DNA of 64,000 nucleotides from Flavobacteriaceae bacterium (GTDB lineage: Bacteria; Bacteroidota; Bacteroidia; Flavobacteriales; Flavobacteriaceae), in contig JABDIV010000025.1 of assembly GCA_013003555.1 (NCBI GenBank), positions 1 through 64,000 on the forward strand. Reading direction: 5' to 3'. Of this stretch, positions 42,418 through 50,239 are shown piece after piece. Made by a program: the position numbers and the translations under genes. The notes under the pieces are model-generated. The model was not told the DNA's origin. It saw only the letters and a list, made by a program, of their open reading frames with translations, and ran no database searches. Every line of letters starts with the position of its first letter. The stretch's first letter is position 1.

Positions 42418-44285
42418 AACTCTGGCTTTTTATTATTAATATTTACTTTTATCCAATCCATACATTCCTTGAAATTTGAAAAAATGTGTTCAAGCGGGAT
42501 CAGGTCAGGAATAATATCAATCCGTTCCATCATATACCTGGGCTGATCGAGAACATTTACCAGAAGAACGGATATTCCTTGTTGTTCCAAATCAACTAAA
42601 ATATCCTCCAGTGCATACAGCCCAGACTGATCTACGTATTGCATGCGGCCCATCCTGATTATCACCGCCTCAGCTGTTGGTGGTATTTGTTTGGCCAACT
42701 GCTGAAAGTTACTCGTACTCCCAAAGAAAAGTGGCCCTTTTATATGCTTAATGAAAACTCTCTCCTTTAAATATTCAGGGAAATCAGCCTCATCTTTCCA
42801 AGCTTCTTCCTTCAGTGGCTTAACATCAGAACGCTCACCGGTAAGGTCACCGATCTTTTTCATAAACATCAATGACGCTATCACGAGACCAATGCCGACC
42901 GCATATACCAAATTCCAAACCGAGGCCAATATCAGGACCACAAGCATAATTAAAACTTCTGAACTCAACCGAATAGGTCCGATTTTCATGTCCTTTGGTA
43001 AACTCGGAATTGCCTTAAGTCCTTTATAATCCATAACGCCAATTCCTACTGTGATAAGAATTCCGGCTAAAACAGCCGCAGGAATTCTCGATGCCACGGG
43101 GCCAAGAACAAGTAAGATAAAAAGTAACATCACACCAGCTATCATTCCTGAAAGTCGGGTCTTCCCACCTGAATTGATATTGACAACCGTTCGAATGGTA
43201 GCCCCGGCTCCGGGAATCCCACCGAACATGGCTCCGATACTATTTCCAATACCCTGCCCAACTAATTCTTTGTTAGGATTGTGTTTGGTTTTAGTCATAT
43301 TGTCGGCCACAACACTCGTTAGTAACGAATCTATAGCACCCAGTAACGCTAAGGTCAGGGCAGTAAATACATATGGGGTTATGTTTCCGAGCTTAAATCC
43401 TGTAAATATTTCAACAACCGGGTAAGGAAATCCTTCCGGGATCTGTTCAATCGGCTTGTAATTAATTCCAAAGCCTATGGCTATTCCCGAGACCACGATT
43501 AAAGCAACCAATGTGCTCGGAATAACTTTTGTAACTCGCTTGAATCCATATATAATAAAGATTGTTGACAAGGCTAAGATCAATTCAAGCCAGTTGACAT
43601 TTTTTAACGCCCTTGGTAACATCTTGATCGTTCCAATAACACCAGAAGCTTCAGTAGATGCAAGAGTTTTGGCTTCCGTCATGATTTGATCTTCTGTTAT
43701 CCTTTCAGCTCGATTGATGGTTTCCCTGAAATCTTCGAGTACCAGAATACCCTCTCCGGCTTCTTCAACAAGAATGTTTTCAAGAATGATCTCTTCAGCC
43801 TGGGCTTTAAACTGATTTACAAACTCAACATCTTCTTTGGTGTTATAACCAACCGAAGGGAGGATTTGCGTAACGAGGATAATTACGCCAATAGCTGTCA
43901 TAAACCCAGAGACGACAGGATAAGGGATAAACCGAATATATTGTCCCAGTCCAATAATCCCTAGTCCTATTTGCATTAATCCGGCAAGCAGAAATACCGT
44001 TAAAATCGCTGGCAAGGCTTTATTCACATCCCCGTCATTTGCCGCTACAATACCTGCTATAACCACCATACTAACTGCAGTCATAGGAGCTGTAGGGCCA
44101 GATATTTGAGTATTGGTACCGCCAAAAAGGGCAGCGAAAAAACTGATGAAAATCGCTCCATATAGCCCTGCACTGGGGCCAAGTCCGGAAGACACACCAA
44201 AAGCAAGAGCTAATGGAAGAGCAACAATACCAGCGGTAATTCCACCAAAGGCATCGCCTTTTATATTAGAAAATAATTGATTCAT
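42414..44285 (-). CDS. SulP family anion transporter with STAS domain
   Basis: A 623-residue inner membrane transporter. The N-terminal core starts KGDAFGGITAGIVALPLALAFG, the sulfate-permease signature region, with 10-14 helices. The C-terminal STAS domain covers about 510-615 (AVIIRMGRMQYVDQSGLYALEDI). A hydrophilic stretch of about 85 residues, not found in the shortest SulP proteins, interrupts the membrane core between about residues 145 and 225 (EDVEFVNQFKAQAEEIILEN and the following ITEDQIMTEAKTLAS). Coupling to a carbonic anhydrase points to bicarbonate rather than sulfate as substrate. Both substrate and the role of the insertion are inferred. Confidence 0.88.
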   Translation of the reverse strand: MNQLFSNIKGDAFGGITAGIVALPLALAFGVSSGLGPSAGLYGAIFISFFAALFGGTNTQISGPTAPMTAVSMVVIAGIVAANDGDVNKALPAILTVFLLAGLMQIGLGIIGLGQYIRFIPYPVVSGFMTAIGVIILVTQILPSVGYNTKEDVEFVNQFKAQAEEIILENILVEEAGEGILVLEDFRETINRAERITEDQIMTEAKTLASTEASGVIGTIKMLPRALKNVNWLELILALSTIFIIYGFKRVTKVIPSTLVALIVVSGIAIGFGINYKPIEQIPEGFPYPVVEIFTGFKLGNITPYVFTALTLALLGAIDSLLTSVVADNMTKTKHNPNKELVGQGIGNSIGAMFGGIPGAGATIRTVVNINSGGKTRLSGMIAGVMLLFILLVLGPVASRIPAAVLAGILITVGIGVMDYKGLKAIPSLPKDMKIGPIRLSSEVLIMLVVLILASVWNLVYAVGIGLVIASLMFMKKIGDLTGERSDVKPLKEEAWKDEADFPEYLKERVFIKHIKGPLFFGSTSNFQQLAKQIPPTAEAVIIRMGRMQYVDQSGLYALEDILVDLEQQGISVLLVNVLDQPRYMMERIDIIPDLIPLEHIFSNFKECMDWIKVNINNKKPEL

Positions 44286-44307
44286 ATAATAATTTTTTAA
44301 ATTTTAT

Positions 44308-44331
44308 TCAATCACTGGTGTTCGTGATTGA
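44308..44331. promoter_or_regulatory. Inverted repeat upstream of the SulP gene
   Basis: TCAATCAC (44308-44315), an 8-base spacer, GTGATTGA (44324-44331): perfect 8-bp arms. It lies between the small upstream gene and the SulP start. It could be an operator for a dimeric regulator of the transporter operon. A weak terminator for the small gene is an alternative, but no T-run follows directly. Confidence 0.4.
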
Positions 44332-44365
44332 TGAAAGAATGCTTAAAAAGCTAAGGAATGATTCG

Positions 44366-44677
44366 CTAAGAGGCCATGGATTCCGGAGGAGGAAGAATAA
44401 TTTCCTTAAAACTGGAAGGCATTCTTAAACAATATTCAAAATTTAAAGAATTGTCCCGGAACCCAATATGAAGATATTGCCCGGATAATTGATTGATCAG
44501 ATTTATTTCAACGTCGATAAGTGTTTTTATGCCTTTGGTCTCTTCTTCTTCGCTAGAATCGAAATATGCCGATATTTCAATATCGCTATCCATATAAGAC
44601 ATAATACATGGAGCTATTACAAATACCTGAAAAAGTATAGCAAGTATACAAACATTATATTGGCGTTTTAGAATCAT
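44366..44677 (-). CDS. Small membrane-anchored protein upstream of the SulP operon
   Basis: I start at the ATG at 44677, supported by a -7 box 15 bases before it. The 103-residue product has one N-terminal hydrophobic helix (YNVCILAILFQVFVIAPCIM) and a short acidic-rich soluble part ending in SSFKEIILPPPESMAS. The Pro-rich LPPPE end resembles small flavobacterial proteins near transporters. No domain is recognised. It lies 80 bases ahead of the SulP gene on the same strand, with the inverted repeat between. The gene is probably real but unidentified. Confidence 0.5.
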   Translation of the reverse strand: MILKRQYNVCILAILFQVFVIAPCIMSYMDSDIEISAYFDSSEEEETKGIKTLIDVEINLINQLSGQYLHIGFRDNSLNFEYCLRMPSSFKEIILPPPESMAS

Positions 44678-44692
44678 GGTTAGCGTTGCTTG

Positions 44693-44700
44693 CAAATATA
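44693..44700 (-). promoter_or_regulatory. -7 promoter box of the small gene at 44366
   Basis: TATATTTG on the minus strand, exact TAnnTTTG match, 15 bases before the ATG at 44677. It supports that start and excludes the upstream extension. Confidence 0.5.
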
Positions 44701-44733
44701 TCGTATCAACCCGGTAGAAACGTTAAATAAAAA

Positions 44734-45501
44734 TTAAAAAACTTTCAATAATTTAATGTCCTCACTGGCTATCCAACCAGTTTTACCATCATCCAGTTTA
44801 ATTTTTGACCAATTCTCATCATAATCTTCCAATACCTGGACCTTAGTTCCTTCATGTAAATTAAATACCGTTTCACTCCTTAAATTTGGATCGGTATGCA
44901 CCTGGGTTTCCTGGGCAAAAACAATAGCCGGATTATCTTGCTTTTCATATTGATAATTTTGAAATGCAAAGCTCAGGGAGATAAGTGCTAACGCGAGGCA
45001 ACTAAAGCTTCCGAGAAACAGAACCCTTTTTCTTGCTGTGGAAATTGAAAAGTAATACATAAGGAAAAACAAAACGAAAAGCACCATCATAGCGATCGAC
45101 AATATTGCCCACACTTCGAAATCATAAATCTGAATCATGTTTTTTACAACTCTTTTGAGGCCAACCTGAGGCAAAGGTTCAATGGCATCTACAGTCATGT
45201 TCTTTGCGAAACTCAGGTTATTCTGTATGTCTACATCATCAGGATTGAGTTGCAAAGCCCTTTCATAATAATAAATACTCGGTGCTACCTGATTTGATTT
45301 ATAATAGGCATTCGCCAGGTTAAAATAAAGATCTGAAGAGTGCAACTTTTCATCGAGGATTGATTCATAAAGTTGAATCGCTTCCTCATATCGGCCTTCA
45401 TTATAAGTCGAATTGGCTTGTTCAAATACAAGAGACTCTTGTGCTACAACTTGTAAAAAGCTCAGCATTAGAACCATAATAAACAGAAACCTCAATTTCA
45501 T
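44734..45501 (-). CDS. batE: BatE: TPR and SH3-like domain protein
   Basis: I start at the ATG at 45501 (MKLRFLFIMVLMLSFLQVVAQ, a signal peptide). The 255-residue protein has TPR units (about 25-105, YNEGRYEEAIQLYESILDEK, LYFNLANAYYKSNQVAPSI), two membrane helices near 135-190, and a C-terminal bacterial SH3 domain (LRSETVFNLHEGTKVQVLE, KTGWIASEDI). This is the BatE layout, the last gene of the Bat operon. Its role in aerotolerance is not defined. It follows batD by 16 bases. Confidence 0.85.
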   Translation of the reverse strand: MKLRFLFIMVLMLSFLQVVAQESLVFEQANSTYNEGRYEEAIQLYESILDEKLHSSDLYFNLANAYYKSNQVAPSIYYYERALQLNPDDVDIQNNLSFAKNMTVDAIEPLPQVGLKRVVKNMIQIYDFEVWAILSIAMMVLFVLFFLMYYFSISTARKRVLFLGSFSCLALALISLSFAFQNYQYEKQDNPAIVFAQETQVHTDPNLRSETVFNLHEGTKVQVLEDYDENWSKIKLDDGKTGWIASEDIKLLKVF

Positions 45502-45517
45502 TTTTTTATCTTTCGGT

Positions 45518-47299
45518 TTAACGTATTTGCTTATCCATCTGGGCAATAACATCTGCTGCTCGATTGTAATCGCTTTGCATTTCGGCTTTCGAACTCGGCG
45601 TAAAGCGAGCTAACTCACAACTTTTTAAAAGCATAATGAAGCCGTCAATAACATTTCCCTTTACCTTGCATGCCGTGAGAAGTTCTTTGATCTTTTCCTT
45701 ACTGAATTCAGTCGTTTCAATACTTATTTTGGCCTTGAGATAATTGTGTAGGGATTTGTGCAACGCTTCATAGAAATGGTCTTTATCACCCATATTTTTC
45801 TTGGCATCACTTAAATACCGGCGTGCTAATTTATCGGCCTGACGTTTTCTATTCCCTAAAATATCATTTTCAAGGGTTTGCTGACGGCGTCTGAACAAGA
45901 TCGCTACTGGAATAGCCAATAATGGGCCGAGAAGACTGCTCCAAAATAATTTCGATTTAAAAAACTGTCTTGATTCCATGCTTTCTAGCGTCGTTCTCGT
46001 CTTAAAAGAAGCAAATTGATTTCCGCCTGTTATCAACTGCTTTTGATTTCCCTGTGATACAACAGGCGAAACTGTTTTATTAACCGGGCCTTCTGTGACA
46101 TTGATAAAGAGTTCATCAGAGGCAATTGTCTCGTATTGTTCCGTTCTCGGATTAAAGTATGAAAATGAAATACTAGGAATTGGATACTTGCCCTGGTAGG
46201 AAGGAACTATAGTATATGAATCTGCAATCTTCCCTTGCATTCCGCCAAGATTCGTGCTAACACGCTCATCGTGCTCGGGTTCATACACTTCTAATGAACT
46301 GGGGATGGTAAGCTTCGGAAGTTTGAACAATTTTAAATTTCCCTTACCTGAAACTTCCACCGTAGCAATCAATGCCTCAGTCGCCTTTAATTCATCTTTT
46401 GAAGTCGTCACCTGGAAGGAAAAATCTCCAACGGCGCCACTAAAATTAGCTGGCCTATCCGACTCGGGAAGGGGTTTTACATTAATTGTCCTGCTTCCGG
46501 CCGCGACCGTTTTATTAACCGACTTCATCAATCTACCCCCAAATATATCACGTCGATTTGTTGGAACCTCAACGGTTATATCCAATGCTAAAGGCTCAAT
46601 ATTAAGTTTCCCGGTTTTTTGCGGGTAGAGCACTGTTTTTCTCAAGACCACAAATCGATAATCTTCCCCTTTGTAGGTTCCGTTTTGGACTTTAAGTCCT
46701 TTCATATCGATGTTCTGACTCCAAAAATCATTATACCGCGGATTATCGATCTCTTTCCAGTTACTCACTCCGGTATTAGGCGAGACATATAATTTGTAGA
46801 CCACATTAATCGCCTCATTCAAATAGGGATTGGTATTTGACACCTCGGCGATCAAATGAATATTTTGAGAAACAATATAGTCTGGATCATTAGGATCCTT
46901 AGGTCTCGTAACAGCCGCAGTTACCTCCACTTTTATAGGAATCGTTTTAAAAATATTCCCGTTTATTTCAATGGTGGCCTGGCCAATTGTAAATGTTCCT
47001 CTTTTTTTTGGTGCCAGGAAATAGCTATAGGTCTTCGAATAGGAGCGTTTACCATTAATCCAGGAATTGCTTATAGAACTGTTAGGACCACCAACAACTG
47101 TGAAATTTTCAAAACTAGGTGGATTAAAGTTATCGCCGTCCTTATTCATAACGAAATCCACTCGAAGGCGTTCATTAATCCCCAGGGAATTCTTACTCAG
47201 TTTCGTTTCGAATTTAACCCCGTCTATTTCGTCCTGAGCTAAACCGGGCTGGGTTATCATGAGTAATCCAAAAAGTCCTATTATACCTAAGAATTTCAT
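45518..47299 (-). CDS. batD: BatD: large periplasmic membrane-anchored protein
   Basis: A 593-residue BatD. A signal peptide ends near QPGLAQ. The long beta-rich region contains repeated immunoglobulin-like units (FVVLRKTVLYPQKTGKLNIEP, FSGAVGDFSFQVTTSKDELKA). One membrane helix lies near residue 440-460 (LFWSSLLGPLLAIPVAILFRRR), followed by a cytoplasmic helical tail. In the Bat system it probably scaffolds the VWA proteins at the membrane. It is separated from batC by 3 bases and from batE by 16. Confidence 0.88.
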   Translation of the reverse strand: MKFLGIIGLFGLLMITQPGLAQDEIDGVKFETKLSKNSLGINERLRVDFVMNKDGDNFNPPSFENFTVVGGPNSSISNSWINGKRSYSKTYSYFLAPKKRGTFTIGQATIEINGNIFKTIPIKVEVTAAVTRPKDPNDPDYIVSQNIHLIAEVSNTNPYLNEAINVVYKLYVSPNTGVSNWKEIDNPRYNDFWSQNIDMKGLKVQNGTYKGEDYRFVVLRKTVLYPQKTGKLNIEPLALDITVEVPTNRRDIFGGRLMKSVNKTVAAGSRTINVKPLPESDRPANFSGAVGDFSFQVTTSKDELKATEALIATVEVSGKGNLKLFKLPKLTIPSSLEVYEPEHDERVSTNLGGMQGKIADSYTIVPSYQGKYPIPSISFSYFNPRTEQYETIASDELFINVTEGPVNKTVSPVVSQGNQKQLITGGNQFASFKTRTTLESMESRQFFKSKLFWSSLLGPLLAIPVAILFRRRQQTLENDILGNRKRQADKLARRYLSDAKKNMGDKDHFYEALHKSLHNYLKAKISIETTEFSKEKIKELLTACKVKGNVIDGFIMLLKSCELARFTPSSKAEMQSDYNRAADVIAQMDKQIR

Positions 47300-47302
47300 C
47301 TG

Positions 47303-48199
47303 TTACCAGTCCTTTTCCGTTTTTATCTTAACTCCTTTGGTCTTTTTTGCATTGATTTTTTCCTGAACTTTTTTCTCTTGATTGTTCATGGCCTCCAACA
47401 AGTTTTTCACCTGCTGAGGAGATAGCTTCCCAGGTTGCTGCTGTGGTTTCTTTTTACGGTCTCCGGGTTGATCATCTTTCTTTTCATCTTTTTCATCGCT
47501 GGGCTTGCCTTGATCATCGTCTTTATCCTCGCCTTCATTTTTATCTTCCTTATCATCACCTTCTCCATCATTTTCTTCATTTTGATCACCCTGATCCTTC
47601 TCTTCTTCGTTGTTTTCGTTCTCACTTTCCTTGTTTTCATCTTCATTCTTCTCATCACTATCTTCATCCTGACCATCGCCTCCGCCTTGTTCTTTTGCAC
47701 ATTCCTGTGCCAAAACAAGGTTATATCTCGATTCATCATCGGAAGGATTATTCCTCAAGGCATTTTTATAGGCCTCAACTGCTTCTTTGCACAATTTCTG
47801 GTCCATCAAAATATTGCCCACATTATGAAAAGCAGCATGTCGTTCTTGCTTGTTAGTGGCATTTTTCACAGCTTGCAAATGACGCTGTAATGATTCATCT
47901 AAATGACCCGAATTATAGTATGCGTGAGCTAAATTGTAACTTCCAACAGCATTGGCAGGAGCCTTCGAAATGGCTTTGCGATATTCCTTTTCTGCAGATA
48001 TGAAATCATCGTTAACAATTTCATTGCCCTCATAAATCAACTGATTGGATTCGGCCAAGGAAGGATCCTTCTCCTGAGCTAAGGTATTGGTACATGCCAG
48101 GAGAACGAGCAAAATCGCTATGTTCAATTTCCATAAAATGTTCATGGTCGTTGATGATTGGTAAGCGAATATTAATAATTTTTTACGGTTTAGATTCAT
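47303..48199 (-). CDS. batC: BatC: TPR protein with acidic, low-complexity tail
   Basis: A 298-residue protein. The ATG at 48199 overlaps batB (ATGA), supporting coupling. A second ATG at 48145 gives a cleaner lipoprotein signal (MNILWKLNIAILLVLLACTN) and is a real alternative. TPR units cover about 55-155 (VGSYNLAHAYYNSGHLDES, AFHNVGNILMDQKLCKEAVEAY). A tail of about 90 residues is dominated by Glu, Asp, Lys and Asn, with a final helix ending VKNLLEAMNNQEKKVQEK. The charged tail probably mediates electrostatic contact with partner Bat proteins. The opposite strand of this tail is an artefactual hydrophobic frame. Confidence 0.85.
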   Translation of the reverse strand: MNLNRKKLLIFAYQSSTTMNILWKLNIAILLVLLACTNTLAQEKDPSLAESNQLIYEGNEIVNDDFISAEKEYRKAISKAPANAVGSYNLAHAYYNSGHLDESLQRHLQAVKNATNKQERHAAFHNVGNILMDQKLCKEAVEAYKNALRNNPSDDESRYNLVLAQECAKEQGGGDGQDEDSDEKNEDENKESENENNEEEKDQGDQNEENDGEGDDKEDKNEGEDKDDDQGKPSDEKDEKKDDQPGDRKKKPQQQPGKLSPQQVKNLLEAMNNQEKKVQEKINAKKTKGVKIKTEKDW

Positions 48200-49233
48200 A
48201 AGTTTTCGTTAAATAAATTCAACCGTCTTAACCAGGCAGTTTTTCGTTCAAGAAGGAATACATCCAGAAAGAGGAAGAAAAAAGCAAATCCGACAAACCA
48301 TTGAAACTGGTCCTTGAACTCGGCAAATTGCTTGGCTTCGAATTCCGTTTTATCCATTCTGTTTAAGATCTCCCTGATGGTCTCAACCACCTCAGTTGTA
48401 TTTCTTCCATTTATATACTGACCGTCCGTTTCCTTTGCGATTTCTATTAGGGTATTTTCATTAAGCCTTGTAATAACCGTTTCACCATTGTTATCTTTCT
48501 TGTAGTTCAAAACTATATTATTGCGCTTTATCGGGATTGGCGCACCTTTGGTATCACCTACACCAATGGTAAATATTTTTATGCCTTCCTCGCCGGCTGC
48601 TTCAGCAACATCTACCGAAATATTGCTATGGTCCTCACCATCTGAGATAATTATAAGGACCCTGTTTGTTTGATTATCGTCATCATAATAGGTGCGTGAT
48701 AATTGTATAGCTTCATCAATTGCCGTTCCCTGGGAAGAAAGCATTTCGGTATTCATGCTCTGTAAAAACATCTTTGCGGAAGCATAGTCTGTCGTAATTG
48801 GTAACTGTGGAAATGCTTTCCCGGCGTATGCAATAATGCCCACCCGATCACTGGCCAGGTTATTGATGATCTGAGTCACCAATTGCTTGGCTTTCTCCAA
48901 TCGATTGGGTGCAATATCTTCAGCCAACATACTTTTTGAAACATCAACGGCAAAGACAATATCAACTCCCTCTCGCTTTACCGTTTCAAGCTTGGTTCCA
49001 ATTTTTGGATTGACCATCGCTAGTGTTAAACAGCCGAAAGCCATAACGAGCATCAGAACCTTCAATGTTGATTTGAATAGAGATCTGCTCGGACTCAACC
49101 GATCCAGCAAATGGCTTTCTGCAAAGCGGCGTTGGGTACGATTACGCCATAGTAAGAGAATCCCATATATTATGAGGATCACCGGAATGATGATCAAAGC
49201 CCAAAACCATATTTTTTCTTCTAATTGATACAT
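48196..49233 (-). CDS. batB: BatB: membrane VWA domain protein
   Basis: A 345-residue protein with two N-terminal membrane helices (about 8-28 and 56-75) and one C-terminal helix (about 310-330) around a von Willebrand A domain. The metal-site motif DVSKSM appears in GVDIVFAVDVSKSMLAED, and a second loop reads IISDGEDHSN. BatB works next to BatA in metal-dependent protein interactions. It overlaps batC by 4 bases and lies 1 base from batA. Confidence 0.92.
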   Translation of the reverse strand: MYQLEEKIWFWALIIIPVILIIYGILLLWRNRTQRRFAESHLLDRLSPSRSLFKSTLKVLMLVMAFGCLTLAMVNPKIGTKLETVKREGVDIVFAVDVSKSMLAEDIAPNRLEKAKQLVTQIINNLASDRVGIIAYAGKAFPQLPITTDYASAKMFLQSMNTEMLSSQGTAIDEAIQLSRTYYDDDNQTNRVLIIISDGEDHSNISVDVAEAAGEEGIKIFTIGVGDTKGAPIPIKRNNIVLNYKKDNNGETVITRLNENTLIEIAKETDGQYINGRNTTEVVETIREILNRMDKTEFEAKQFAEFKDQFQWFVGFAFFFLFLDVFLLERKTAWLRRLNLFNENL

Positions 49234-49234
49234 C

Positions 49235-50239
49235 TCAAATAAAACTTCTGAAAAGGGTGAACCGCAATAACAATTCTAAAAGCAACAATAGTCCAGCAAG
49301 TAAAACTAAAGGGCGGTACTTTTCTTCATAATTATAAAACTTAAACTCTTCAACATCGGTCTTTTCAAGTTTATCGATCTCTTTGTATATCTCTATTAAT
49401 TTTCTATTATCGGTAGCCCTGAAATATTGGCCTCCTGTGGCTTCTGCTATTTCTTTCAACAGGTCTTCATCAATCTCAACTTGTACACGTCCATATTGAA
49501 ACTTGCCATCACGTGAAAGGGCTACTGGTGATAGAGCCATTCCGTTTGTCCCCAAACCGATCGTATAGGTTTTTATCCCATATTCAACCGCAAGTTCGCT
49601 TGCAGTTATGGGATCGATAAAGCCCGAATTGTTTACCCCGTCTGTTAACAAGATTATCACCTTACTTTTCGCTTTGCTGTCTTTTATACGATTAACCGCC
49701 GTAGCCAATCCCATCCCAATTGCTGTTCCGCCTTCGATGATGGTGTTGTATTTGATCTCCTTTAAGGAGCGAAGTACAATGGCTTTATCACTTGTGATCG
49801 GGGTTTTTGTGTAGCTTTCTCCGGCATATTCTACAAGTCCAATTCTGTCGTTGGGTCGTCCCTGAATAAAATCAGCGGCTACCAGTTTAAGGGCTTCCAA
49901 CCGATTTGGCTTTAAATCTTTAGCAAGCATACTCGCCGATACATCTATTGCCATAACGATGTCGATACCCCTGGTAGTTTTCGTTCGAGTAGAAACATCA
50001 ACGGTTTGGGGCCTGGCCATGGCCGTAATCAACATTGCAAGGCCCAGTAATCTTAATGCAAACAAAGCATGTTTTAAGTGAGGCAGCAATGACTTTGAGG
50101 CCTTAAAACCACTCAGGCTTGATATTTTGAGTTCCGGAGTTTGTTTTTTGAATTTTAAAATGTGCCAAAGAATTGCCAATGGCAACAATAGGAAAAGCCA
50201 AAACCACTCTTTATTTAAAAACTCTATTCCTTCTAACAT
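49235..50239 (-). CDS. batA: BatA: membrane VWA domain protein
   Basis: A 334-residue VWA protein with the same helix-VWA-helix plan as BatB. The MIDAS motif DVSAS lies in GIDIVMAIDVSASMLAKD; the later LLTDGVNNSG provides further contacts. The VWA domain is predicted to lie outside the cytoplasmic membrane. It abuts the 559-residue upstream gene with no gap. Its close paralogy with BatB suggests a heteromeric pair. Confidence 0.92.
   Translation of the reverse strand: MLEGIEFLNKEWFWLFLLLPLAILWHILKFKKQTPELKISSLSGFKASKSLLPHLKHALFALRLLGLAMLITAMARPQTVDVSTRTKTTRGIDIVMAIDVSASMLAKDLKPNRLEALKLVAADFIQGRPNDRIGLVEYAGESYTKTPITSDKAIVLRSLKEIKYNTIIEGGTAIGMGLATAVNRIKDSKAKSKVIILLTDGVNNSGFIDPITASELAVEYGIKTYTIGLGTNGMALSPVALSRDGKFQYGRVQVEIDEDLLKEIAEATGGQYFRATDNRKLIEIYKEIDKLEKTDVEEFKFYNYEEKYRPLVLLAGLLLLLELLLRFTLFRSFI

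Noticed and set aside
43051..43425. 124-residue frame opposite the SulP gene
   Set aside because: It is an antisense shadow of conserved transporter codons, with no start region or domain.
46254..46628. 124-residue plus-strand frame opposite batD
   Set aside because: Antisense to a conserved gene, with no supporting signal.
47435..47890. Long hydrophobic frames on the plus strand opposite batC
   Set aside because: They mirror the acidic low-complexity codons of the batC tail. The strand lacks promoter or start signals, and batC has family support.
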